This document shows, piece after piece, positions 53,191-58,633 of a stretch of DNA of 58,633 bases; within the stretch, counting starts at the first letter, position 1, and each line of letters starts with the position of its first letter. The notes under the pieces were generated by a model. The model had not been told where the DNA came from, did no database searches, and was given only the letters and a program-made list of their open reading frames with translations. The stretch covers positions 1 to 58,633 of the forward strand of contig JAXJWW010000022.1 of NCBI GenBank assembly GCA_036307825.1. Direction: 5' to 3'. Both the position numbers and the translations under genes were made by a program. This stretch comes from RGIG9060 sp036307825 (GTDB lineage: Bacteria; Spirochaetota; Spirochaetia; Treponematales; Treponemataceae).

Positions 53191-53314
53191 CGTCATTCCG
53201 AACTCGATTCGGAATCTTTCTACAATATTTTTATACATTTCAAAACTACAAATACTCTGCGTACTATTAGCAATTTTAATAAAAATTACTCTGCGTACTA
53301 TTGATTTCTAGAAA
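53191..53314. repeat. Right direct repeat flanking the AAA ATPase gene
   Basis: 124 bp, the same order as the left copy: CGTCATTCCGAA palindrome, common segment, then two 34-bp-type units (from about 53251 and 53284) ending in GATTTCTAGAAA. The difference in length equals one unit. Confidence 0.85.
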
Positions 53315-53394
53315 ACAAATAAAACCACTTAACAGCGTTAACTGTGAACAAAGCCGCGGGGCAATTTTTTTTTGTGTGAAATTATCAAAAATAC

Positions 53395-53422
53395 TTGTTT
53401 TTACAGTGAGAATTAGTATAAT
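53395..53422 (+). promoter_or_regulatory. Promoter of the DinJ-YafQ operon
   Basis: TTGTTT (53395-53400), 16 bp, TATAAT (53417-53422), with GAGGTG before the ATG at 53457. Confidence 0.5.
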
Positions 53423-53456
53423 TATAGTGTATTTTTAATATAAATGAGGTGTAATT

Positions 53457-53723
53457 ATGGCTAATCTAACAATTAGTATTGATGAAAGTGATAAAAAATA
53501 TATCAGCGAATTTTGCGAACAAATTGGAATTTCAGTTTCTGGCTTATACAATATGTTTACAAAACAAGTTATCAGAGAAGGTAAAATTCCTTTTGAAATA
53601 GGAGTTGAGCATCCTAACCGTAAAACAGTTAAAGCTATGAAAGAAGGCGATAAATTAATCAATGATCCAAATGCAAAAAGTTATACATTTGATGAATTTG
53701 CGGAGGAAATGAAAAATTGGTAG
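53457..53723 (+). CDS. RelB/DinJ-family antitoxin
   Basis: 88 residues, GAGGTG Shine-Dalgarno. The N-terminal ribbon-helix-helix segment (LTISIDESDKKYISEFCEQIGISVSGLYNMFTKQVIREGKIPFEI, cores ISIDESDKKYISEFCE and GISVSGLYNMF) binds operator DNA. The C-terminus (NDPNAKSYTFDEFAEEMKNW) is the toxin-binding tail. It should neutralise the YafQ-like ribonuclease encoded immediately downstream and repress the shared promoter. The toxin start overlaps the end of this gene by 7 nt. Confidence 0.88.
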   Translation: MANLTISIDESDKKYISEFCEQIGISVSGLYNMFTKQVIREGKIPFEIGVEHPNRKTVKAMKEGDKLINDPNAKSYTFDEFAEEMKNW

Positions 53724-54013
53724 AAAAAGGACCTATATATCAAATTCGTTGGACAAATCAATATAAAAAAGATGTAAAATTAGCAAAGAAGCGTAATTAT
53801 AATATTTCCGAATTACTTGAAGTTGTAAAAAAACTTTCTTTTGGCCTTCCATTAGAAGAAAAATACAAAGATCATGCTCTTGAAGGAAATTGGAAAAATC
53901 ACCGAGAATTACACATTCGTCCAGATTGGCTTTTAATTTATCAAATAAAAGATGATATTTTAATTTTGGAACTATCCCGCACAGGAACTCATTCAGATTT
54001 ATTTAAAAAATAA
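53717..54013 (+). CDS. YafQ-family mRNA interferase toxin
   Basis: 98 residues from a TTG overlapping the antitoxin end; no ATG is available, so the weak start keeps toxin output low. The RelE/YafQ fold signature is IRWTNQYKKDVKLAKKRNYNIS, then HALEGNWKNHRELHIRPDWLLIYQI (cores HALEGNW and HIRPDWLLIY) and RTGTHSDLF. The His, Asp and Arg residues used by YafQ for ribosome-dependent mRNA cleavage appear conserved. Downstream lies the HipBA operator region. Confidence 0.9.
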   Translation: MVEKGPIYQIRWTNQYKKDVKLAKKRNYNISELLEVVKKLSFGLPLEEKYKDHALEGNWKNHRELHIRPDWLLIYQIKDDILILELSRTGTHSDLFKK

Positions 54014-54055
54014 TTTTGTAGACCTCCCCAAAAATTTATTCTTCTGATTTATAAA

Positions 54056-54149
54056 TCTTCAAAATAGAAGAATAATCGCTAAATATCTAAATATTTCTTC
54101 AAAATAGAAGAATTAAAAACTTGACATCTAAAAAGTTCTACACTATCCT
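54056..54149 (+). promoter_or_regulatory. hipBA promoter with paired operator sites
   Basis: Two inverted repeats with the same core CTTC-AAAATA-GAAG lie at 54056-54071 and 54095-54112 (the second is TTCTTC-N6-GAAGAA), 40 bp centre to centre, near four helical turns. They precede TTGACA (54121-54126), 17 bp, TATCCT (54144-54149), 6 nt, ATG. They are good candidates for HipB binding. Confidence 0.6.
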
Positions 54150-54155
54150 TAATTT

Positions 54156-54536
54156 ATGAAACTTACAGAATTTCATACAGATGAACAAATTTTGCAAGAA
54201 TTAGGAACTAGACTCAAAACTGAACGCATCCGTCAAAAAATGACCCAAGAAACTTTTGCAAAAAATTGTGGAGTTGCTAAAAGTACAGTTGAGCGTTTTG
54301 AAAAAGGCGAAAGTGTGCAACTTGCAAATTTATTAAAAATGCTTAGAACTTTGCATCAACTTTCTGGAATTGAACTTCTTTTGCCTATAACAGAACCTTC
54401 TCCAATGGAATATCTTTACGCAAAAAATCCAAAAGAGCCAGAACGTTACCGAGAAGTCCGAGAAAAAACTCCAGAATACGGTAATTCTTCCTCTGTAAAA
54501 GATACAAAAAATTTTATTTGGGGCGAAGATAAATGA
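54156..54536 (+). CDS. hipB: HipB-like antitoxin (XRE HTH)
   Basis: 126 residues. The XRE helix-turn-helix covers about 12-70: LGTRLKTERIRQKMTQETFAKNCGVAKSTVERFEKGESVQL (cores MTQETFAKNCG and STVERFEKGE). A longer Pro-rich C-terminal tail (about 92-126) probably contacts HipA. The ATG sits 6 nt after a TATCCT -10 and there is no Shine-Dalgarno, so the mRNA is predicted leaderless. It overlaps hipA by 4 nt (ATGA), so the pair is co-translated. Confidence 0.88.
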   Translation: MKLTEFHTDEQILQELGTRLKTERIRQKMTQETFAKNCGVAKSTVERFEKGESVQLANLLKMLRTLHQLSGIELLLPITEPSPMEYLYAKNPKEPERYREVREKTPEYGNSSSVKDTKNFIWGEDK

Positions 54537-55843
54537 ACACAACTGCTGAAGTTAAAATGTGGGGAACTTCAATTGGTGCTGTAACTTTGCCTGAGGGGCA
54601 AAAATACGCTTCGTTTGAATACAACCCGTCATTTTTGCAAACAGGAATTCAAGTTTCTCCAATTACAATGCCTTTGGGTTCTGGTGTTTTTCGATTTCCA
54701 AACCTTTCTTATGAATCATTTTTCGGGTTGCCAGGATTTTTAGCTGATTCTCTTCCAGATAAGTTTGGAAATCAACTTATAAACGCTTGGCTTTCAAAAC
54801 AAGGGCGCCTTCCTGAAAGTTTTAATGCAGTAGAAAGACTTTGTTACACAGGAAATCGAGGAATGGGGGCTTTGGAATTTTATCCACTTTTACAAAATCA
54901 AAATGACTCAAACGAAGCGTTAAATGTTCAAAATCTTGTGGAATTGGCAAGTCTTGTTTTACAAAATTGCCAAAACTTAAAATCTGTTTTAGATGAATGT
55001 GATAAAAAAAACTTAAATCAAGAATTGGCAAAAATCATAAAAATTGGAACTTCTGCAGGAGGGGCAAGGGCAAAGGCTGTAATTGCATTTAATCCTGCAA
55101 CAAAAGAAGTGCGCTCTGGTCAAGTTCAAACTGAAAAAGGCTTTGAACATTGGCTAATAAAATTTAGTGGCGTTTTTGGCAACAAAGACAAAGAAAAAGA
55201 TGATGAACTAGATTTTGGTCTTGTGGAATACGCTTATTACCTTATGGCAAAATCGGCAGGTATTGATATGAGCCAATGTTATCTTTTAGATGATGGCAAA
55301 AATCAGCACTTTATGACAAAACGCTTTGACCGTACAACAGACGGCAAAAAACTTCATATGCAAACTTTAGCAGGGCTTTGTCATTTTGATTTTAATCAAG
55401 CTGCAAGTAATAGCTATGAACAAGTTTTTTCTGTAATGAATCGCTTAGAATTATGTTATCCAGAAAAATTGGATTTTTTTAAACGAATGATTTTTAATGT
55501 AATGGTTTGTAATTGCGACGACCATGTAAAAAATGTTTCTTTCTTAATGGATAAAACTGGTAAATGGAAACTTGCTCCTTTTTATGATGTTTGTTTTTCC
55601 TACAATCCAGCAGGAAAGTGGACAAGTCGTCATCAAATGACCATAAACGGAAAAACTAGCAACTTTACAATAGAGGATTTTAATCAATGTGCAAAAATTG
55701 CCAGTTTACGAAAAAAAGATGTAGCAGATGCAATCTTTCAAGTTAAAAGTGCAGCTTCAAAATGGCAAATCTTTGCAGAACAAGTTGGCGTCAGACCAGA
55801 AATGTCTAGTGCAATAGAAAATTATTTTGTAAAATATATTTAA
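54533..55843 (+). CDS. hipA: HipA-family serine/threonine kinase toxin
   Basis: 436 residues. It has the HipA N-subdomain (about 1-100: FPNLSYESFFGLPGFLADSLPDKFGNQLI) and the kinase C-part. The latter includes KIGTSAGGARAKA (glycine-rich loop), WLIKFSG (ATP-binding Lys), MTKRFDRT, the catalytic NCDDHVKN and the metal-binding APFYDVCFS. HipA phosphorylates glutamyl-tRNA synthetase in Escherichia coli and causes dormancy; other HipA relatives have other substrates. The adjacent hipB gives a complete module. Confidence 0.92.
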   Translation: MNTTAEVKMWGTSIGAVTLPEGQKYASFEYNPSFLQTGIQVSPITMPLGSGVFRFPNLSYESFFGLPGFLADSLPDKFGNQLINAWLSKQGRLPESFNAVERLCYTGNRGMGALEFYPLLQNQNDSNEALNVQNLVELASLVLQNCQNLKSVLDECDKKNLNQELAKIIKIGTSAGGARAKAVIAFNPATKEVRSGQVQTEKGFEHWLIKFSGVFGNKDKEKDDELDFGLVEYAYYLMAKSAGIDMSQCYLLDDGKNQHFMTKRFDRTTDGKKLHMQTLAGLCHFDFNQAASNSYEQVFSVMNRLELCYPEKLDFFKRMIFNVMVCNCDDHVKNVSFLMDKTGKWKLAPFYDVCFSYNPAGKWTSRHQMTINGKTSNFTIEDFNQCAKIASLRKKDVADAIFQVKSAASKWQIFAEQVGVRPEMSSAIENYFVKYI

Positions 55844-55869
55844 CATAAAAATTATTATGTAAATTAAAC

Positions 55870-55898
55870 TTGACAACTGCAAAATTCAATGCTAATCT
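55870..55898 (+). promoter_or_regulatory. Promoter of the HTH-VapC operon (leaderless geometry)
   Basis: TTGACA (55870-55875), 17 bp, TAATCT (55893-55898), 6 nt, ATG at 55905. It is nearly the same layout as the hipB promoter. Confidence 0.6.
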
Positions 55899-55904
55899 AT
55901 AATC

Positions 55905-56408
55905 ATGAAAGATTCCATAAAAGCCTTGCGGGAAAAACACAATTATTCTCAAAGTTATTTGGCAACTTATCTTCAAGTTTCTAGGCAAATGTACATCAAA
56001 TATGAATCTGGTGAAGTTGAGCCTCCTGTAAAAGTTGTGGTTGCTTTGGCAAAATTATATTCAGTTTCTTATTCTCAAATTATTGATGATGAGTTTTCCC
56101 CTAATAAAGAAAAAGTTTCTTACAAAATTCACCAAGATTCAGAAAGTGAAGTTGCATCTCCTATTGTTTCTTACGGTTTTTCTTCTAAAAAGCCAAAAAC
56201 ACAACTTGCTTTAGTTACTACTGCTTTAGAAAATCTTTCAGAAGAAGCTCTTATTTCTGTTGGGGCTTTTATAAAAATGTTACAAGCCGAGCAAATTATC
56301 CCAAAACAACCTAGTTCAAAATCAAAAAAAGCCTTCTTTGACTTAGCAGGAAAAATTTCTCTTGATTCCGACTCTGTAACTGAATTTAGAGAGGCAAGTT
56401 TAATATGA
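55905..56408 (+). CDS. XRE-type antitoxin with a PIN-neutralising-like tail
   Basis: 167 residues. The N-terminal XRE HTH (SIKALREKHNYSQSYLATYLQVSRQMYIKYESGEVEPP, cores YSQSYLATYLQ and YIKYESG) is followed by a middle helical stretch (NLSEEALISVGAFIKMLQ). The end, KKAFFDLAGKISLDSDSVTEFREASLI (core FFDLAGKISLDSD), resembles tails of antitoxins that block PIN toxins. It overlaps the PIN gene by 4 nt. The promoter is predicted to give a leaderless mRNA. Operator sites were not identified. Confidence 0.78.
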   Translation: MKDSIKALREKHNYSQSYLATYLQVSRQMYIKYESGEVEPPVKVVVALAKLYSVSYSQIIDDEFSPNKEKVSYKIHQDSESEVASPIVSYGFSSKKPKTQLALVTTALENLSEEALISVGAFIKMLQAEQIIPKQPSSKSKKAFFDLAGKISLDSDSVTEFREASLI

Positions 56409-56779
56409 TTTTGGTAGATACAAACATACTGATTGATTTTTTGAAAAATCCCACTAAAGAAAAGGAATCAATTTTTCAAGAAAATGAAATTGCAATTTGT
56501 GGAGTGATTTTTACAGAACTTTTGCGAGGTAGCAAAAATCCAAAAGAAAGCGAAAAACTAAAAACTGCCCTAGAATGTTTTGAATATCTTAGCTTTGAAA
56601 AACAAGACTGGCTAGAAGTTGCTTGCATTTTTGCAAAACTGAAAAAATCCGGATTAACAATTCCCTTTCAAGATGGAATAATTGCCTATCTTGCAATAAA
56701 AAACGATTGTCAGTTGTGGACTTTAGATAATCATTTTAAATTGATAAAAACAGTGGTTCCCGTGTTAAAACTTTTTTAA
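56405..56779 (+). CDS. vapC: VapC-like PIN-domain ribonuclease toxin
   Basis: 124 residues. PIN motifs: MILVDTNILIDFL with the first catalytic Asp at residue 5, ICGVIFTELLRGS with the conserved Glu about residue 38, and FQDGIIAYLAI plus WTLDNHF with the late acidic residues. VapC toxins cleave tRNA or rRNA in a Mg2+-dependent way. The start overlaps the antitoxin stop (ATGA), giving coupled translation. No VapB of the AbrB or RHH type is present, so the antitoxin is the HTH protein. Confidence 0.9.
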   Translation: MILVDTNILIDFLKNPTKEKESIFQENEIAICGVIFTELLRGSKNPKESEKLKTALECFEYLSFEKQDWLEVACIFAKLKKSGLTIPFQDGIIAYLAIKNDCQLWTLDNHFKLIKTVVPVLKLF

Positions 56780-56813
56780 TCTATTTTTGTATTAGTCTAA
56801 TCTCCAAATCACA

Positions 56814-56846
56814 GAAAAGTCGTTAGACTTTTCGAATCCGTGTGAC
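56814..56846 (+). repeat. Interspersed hairpin repeat, copy A
   Basis: GAAAAGTC-GTTA-GACTTTTC followed by GAATCCGTGTGAC. The 295-bp gap 56780-57074 carries this and one further copy, plus the rpsU leader; I see no gene in it. Confidence 0.8.
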
Positions 56847-56920
56847 ATTTTTTATATCAAACTAAATGTCAGTATCTCGCCTTGCAATTATCCCCCTATG
56901 TTTTATCTCTCCCAAATCCA

Positions 56921-56953
56921 GAAAAGTCGTTAGACTTTTCGAATCCGTGTGAC
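56921..56953 (+). repeat. Interspersed hairpin repeat, copy B
   Basis: The same 33-bp sequence as copy A, preceded by AATCCA as at 1961-1966. Confidence 0.8.
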
Positions 56954-57074
56954 AAATCCCATAAAACATAAGCACTTTTCAAAAATCCCTCGTCAACCCT
57001 TGCTTTTTTTCTGTTTTTCCTATAAACTTACAGAAGATTTCGGAACTGCCGGAGTTATGAGGAGGTGAAATTTT

Positions 57075-57281
57075 ATGGCAACAATCTTGGTTGACGACTC
57101 AGAAAACCTTGAAAAAGCAATCAAACGCTTTAAACGCATGGTTGAAAAAGAAGGTATTGTTCGTGAATTCAAAAAACGTGAATACTATGTAAAACCTTCT
57201 GCAATTAATCACCAAAAGAAAGTAACTCTTGAACGCAAACTTTTGAACAAAAAACGCAAGTCTGATAAAAAAGAGTACTAA
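57075..57281 (+). CDS. rpsU: 30S ribosomal protein S21
   Basis: 68 residues, strong GAGGAGGTG ribosome site. The bS21 pattern is clear: a short N-terminal strand and helix (ILVDDSENLEKAIKRFKRMVEKEGIVREFKKREYYVKPS, cores NLEKAIKRFKR and REFKKREYY) and a basic tail (KRKSDKK). bS21 sits near the anti-Shine-Dalgarno on the 30S subunit and supports initiation. A short hairpin-capable stretch in the leader (AACT-N5-AGTT near 57045-57057) may be regulatory. A terminator follows. Confidence 0.96.
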   Translation: MATILVDDSENLEKAIKRFKRMVEKEGIVREFKKREYYVKPSAINHQKKVTLERKLLNKKRKSDKKEY

Positions 57282-57312
57282 GATTTAATTCTTATTTTGA
57301 CTGATTATTACA

Positions 57313-57349
57313 AGCTGAAAATCTAGTTTTAGGTTTTCAGCTTTTTTTT
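57313..57349 (+). terminator. rpsU terminator
   Basis: AGCTGAAAA (57313-57321) pairs with TTTTCAGCT (57334-57342), followed by seven T. Its right side touches the end of the convergent XRE gene. Confidence 0.85.
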
Positions 57350-57701
57350 ATTTTTTGATATTCCCAAGAATAGTTTCAATATCTTTCTTTAAAAATTGAT
57401 ACAAATCTTCTTTTAATTTTACATAAAGATTTTCAATAATGTTTTGAGAAATTTCTGTATTATTATTGTCTTTTAAATTTTCAGTTTTTTCCTGCTTTTG
57501 AAAAAGTTGAAAGGCTTCAATATCCAAACATTGACATATTTTTTCAATTGTATCAGGTGAAGGAAAATACTTTCCGTTTTCAATACTGTTGATGTAGTTA
57601 TAACTCTTTCCAATTTCTAGAGCTAAATCAATTTGTCTTAAGCCTTTTTGTTTTCTAAATATTTTTAAATTAGTTATAAACAATTGTTGTAGATTACCCA
57701 T
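57348..57701 (-). CDS. XRE-family transcriptional regulator
   Basis: 117 residues. An N-terminal helix-turn-helix (IFRKQKGLRQIDLALEIGKSYNYINSIENGKYFPSPDTI, cores LRQIDLALEIG and YINSIENGK) at about 12-55 is followed by a helical C-terminal half with a Lys-rich end. It is divergent from the terminal lipoprotein gene. Three ATACAT/ATGTAT half-sites lie in the shared intergenic region, one overlapping this gene's start codon, so autoregulation and control of the lipoprotein are plausible. Confidence 0.85.
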   Translation of the reverse strand: MGNLQQLFITNLKIFRKQKGLRQIDLALEIGKSYNYINSIENGKYFPSPDTIEKICQCLDIEAFQLFQKQEKTENLKDNNNTEISQNIIENLYVKLKEDLYQFLKKDIETILGNIKK

Positions 57702-57810
57702 ACATTGAAATTATCTTAATTTTTAAATCATTATACATTTATTTTAGCGATATTTTTCTATTATTTGTTTGACAAAACATCTTTTATAGATGTATCATAT
57801 ACATTGAAAT
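57700..57810. promoter_or_regulatory. Divergent regulatory region with ATACAT repeats and promoter
   Basis: ATACATTGAAAT occurs at 57700-57711 and again at 57799-57810. The second adds ATGTAT-CAT-ATACAT (57790-57804), a perfect 6-3-6 inverted repeat that overlaps the -10 of a plus-strand promoter: TTGACA (57769-57774), 18 bp, TATCAT (57793-57798). A minus-strand TATAAT (57735-57730) for the XRE gene is overlapped by another ATGTAT half-site. Confidence 0.55.
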
Positions 57811-57872
57811 CAGTTTATTTATAACAAAAAATTATAAAATATATCTAATTTGGATGTATTTTATATATAGAT

Positions 57873-57880
57873 GGGGGGGG
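57873..57880 (+). repeat. G8 homopolymer tract
   Basis: Eight consecutive G in otherwise AT-rich DNA, 63 bp upstream of a lipoprotein start and downstream of the TTGACA-TATCAT promoter. Such tracts change length by slippage and can vary expression. Confidence 0.7.
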
Positions 57881-57943
57881 TACTCGTTACCTTTCTCCAT
57901 ATTTTTTAACTTGGTTTTCATAAATATATTTGGAGGTAGAAGT

Positions 57944-58633
57944 ATGAAACTAGGAAAAATTTTGGGAGTATTGCTTGTTTTAGTAGCAATGTTTGTATTT
58001 GTAGGTTGTGGCGATAAAGAGCAGGGGGAAACTCCAGTTGATATTGATTGGAGCACTGGTGCCTTTTATGTTGAAGGGTATGGCTACGATTGGCAAGAAT
58101 CTGGACCTTATACTGTGTATGAAGGAGATTCTTTTCGTGTAGAGTTTAATGCAAATGGTATTTGGGGTAGTAATACTAAATTTGAATTGCACGAAAAGAC
58201 TTTAGGCGTTGTGGATAGTGATATAAATGGGTGGGTTGAATATAAGGTTGATACAAATTTTACAGATTTAAATGCTGGTGAAACTAAAGAATTTGAATTT
58301 TGGGCAACAGCAGCTGGATTTACTTCTGAAAAAGTAAAAGTTACTGTAAAAGATAGAGAACCTTTAATTTTAGCTGGGGATACTCTTCTTGGTTTCTCAG
58401 GCGAAGTAAAAATAAATGAATATGTATATGATTTTAATTTGATCTCTCATGATAAAAATACTGTGAAGTTTACAAAAGATACAAATATTAAACAATTTAC
58501 TCGTCTTAAAGGTGAAGAAACTTTTGTGGAAAAAACAATTACTGGTATTTATCCTTCTAAAGAATTAGGAGGAATTTATTATGCTAATTGTAATGTAACT
58601 GTTTCTTTTGAGATTCCTAAAGAAAATGTAAAT
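57944..58633 (+). CDS. Lipoprotein of unknown function (3' partial)
   Basis: At least 230 residues, open at the window end. GGAGG stands 7 nt before the ATG. Signal peptide MKLGKILGVLLVLVAMF with lipobox VFVGC (Cys about residue 22), then an acidic linker. The mature part looks beta-rich and begins DIDWSTGAFYVEGYGYDW, with a segment reminiscent of bacterial Ig-like domains (EFWATAAGFTSEKVKVTVKDREP, core FTSEKVKVTV). No family is assigned. A G8 tract and a divergent XRE regulator lie upstream, so its expression may be switched. Confidence 0.75.
   Translation, partial: MKLGKILGVLLVLVAMFVFVGCGDKEQGETPVDIDWSTGAFYVEGYGYDWQESGPYTVYEGDSFRVEFNANGIWGSNTKFELHEKTLGVVDSDINGWVEYKVDTNFTDLNAGETKEFEFWATAAGFTSEKVKVTVKDREPLILAGDTLLGFSGEVKINEYVYDFNLISHDKNTVKFTKDTNIKQFTRLKGEETFVEKTITGIYPSKELGGIYYANCNVTVSFEIPKENVN

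Noticed and set aside
53191..53314. Possible insertion-sequence ends
   Set aside because: The repeats are direct, not inverted, and the enclosed gene is an AAA/DUF4143 protein with no transposase motif. A cassette is possible but not an IS.
57045..57074. Known riboswitch or T-box in the rpsU leader
   Set aside because: Only a very short hairpin is possible and no conserved aptamer motif is seen; autoregulation stays a guess.

Overview
The window is AT-rich chromosomal DNA (roughly 30% GC by eye) with dense genes on both strands. It looks like a spirochaete, most likely a Treponema-type organism. The reasons are the many short lipoproteins with spirochaete-like lipoboxes, a surface protein combining InlB-type and formylglycine-generating-enzyme (FGE/SUMF1) domains, an LpoB/COG3014/LPP20 lipoprotein cluster, a DUF5312-like protein, type III glutamine synthetase, and an MraY with an HDH motif. 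This is inference from gene content; there is no rRNA in the window.

Layout. 1-1.9 kb: 3' part of a surface protein with two FGE-like domains, then a cluster of REP-like hairpins. 2.35-7.1 kb: an Ugp-type ABC uptake operon (binding lipoprotein, ATPase, two permeases) ending in a Nudix hydrolase. 7.2-9.5 kb: a yybP-ykoY (Mn2+) riboswitch followed by two tandem CaCA cation antiporters. 9.6-11.9 kb: OPT peptide transporter plus a PqqD-like protein. 12-21 kb: lipoprotein, DUF5312-like protein, ferritin, a CrtI-like FAD oxidoreductase, enolase, and a P1B-type metal ATPase with a promoter/operator. 21-28 kb: small-molecule enzymes (HAD, GNATs, an ICMT-like methyltransferase, a HAM1-like NTPase), including an APH(3')-like kinase divergent from an AAC(3)-like acetyltransferase. 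28-36 kb: CASTOR/POLLUX-like channel, ABC exporter, ArsC-like protein, patatin, S1-domain protein, flavoprotein, M20 peptidase. 36-39 kb: LpoB/COG3014/LPP20 lipoprotein operon. 39-45 kb (minus strand): LolD-like ATPase, GSIII, MraY, PurH. 45-47.4 kb: histidine kinase and response regulator around a membrane protein. 47.6-51.4 kb: a 1043-residue FN3/IPT lipoprotein whose last ~50 codons look like a diversity-generating-retroelement (DGR) variable region followed by strong palindromes. 51.6-53.3 kb: an AAA/DUF4143 ATPase flanked by long direct repeats. 53.4-56.8 kb: three consecutive toxin-antitoxin modules (DinJ-YafQ, HipBA, HTH-VapC). 57-58.6 kb: rpsU, an XRE regulator, and a divergent lipoprotein running off the end with a G8 tract upstream.

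Two features cut across the window. First, at least seven genes without a Shine-Dalgarno share the geometry TTGnnn, 16-17 bp, a -10 hexamer, exactly 6 nt, ATG, which predicts leaderless mRNAs. Second, short hairpin repeats recur between genes. One family keeps its loop and 3' flank while the stem sequence changes but still pairs. No tRNA, rRNA, CRISPR array, transposase or reverse transcriptase was seen.
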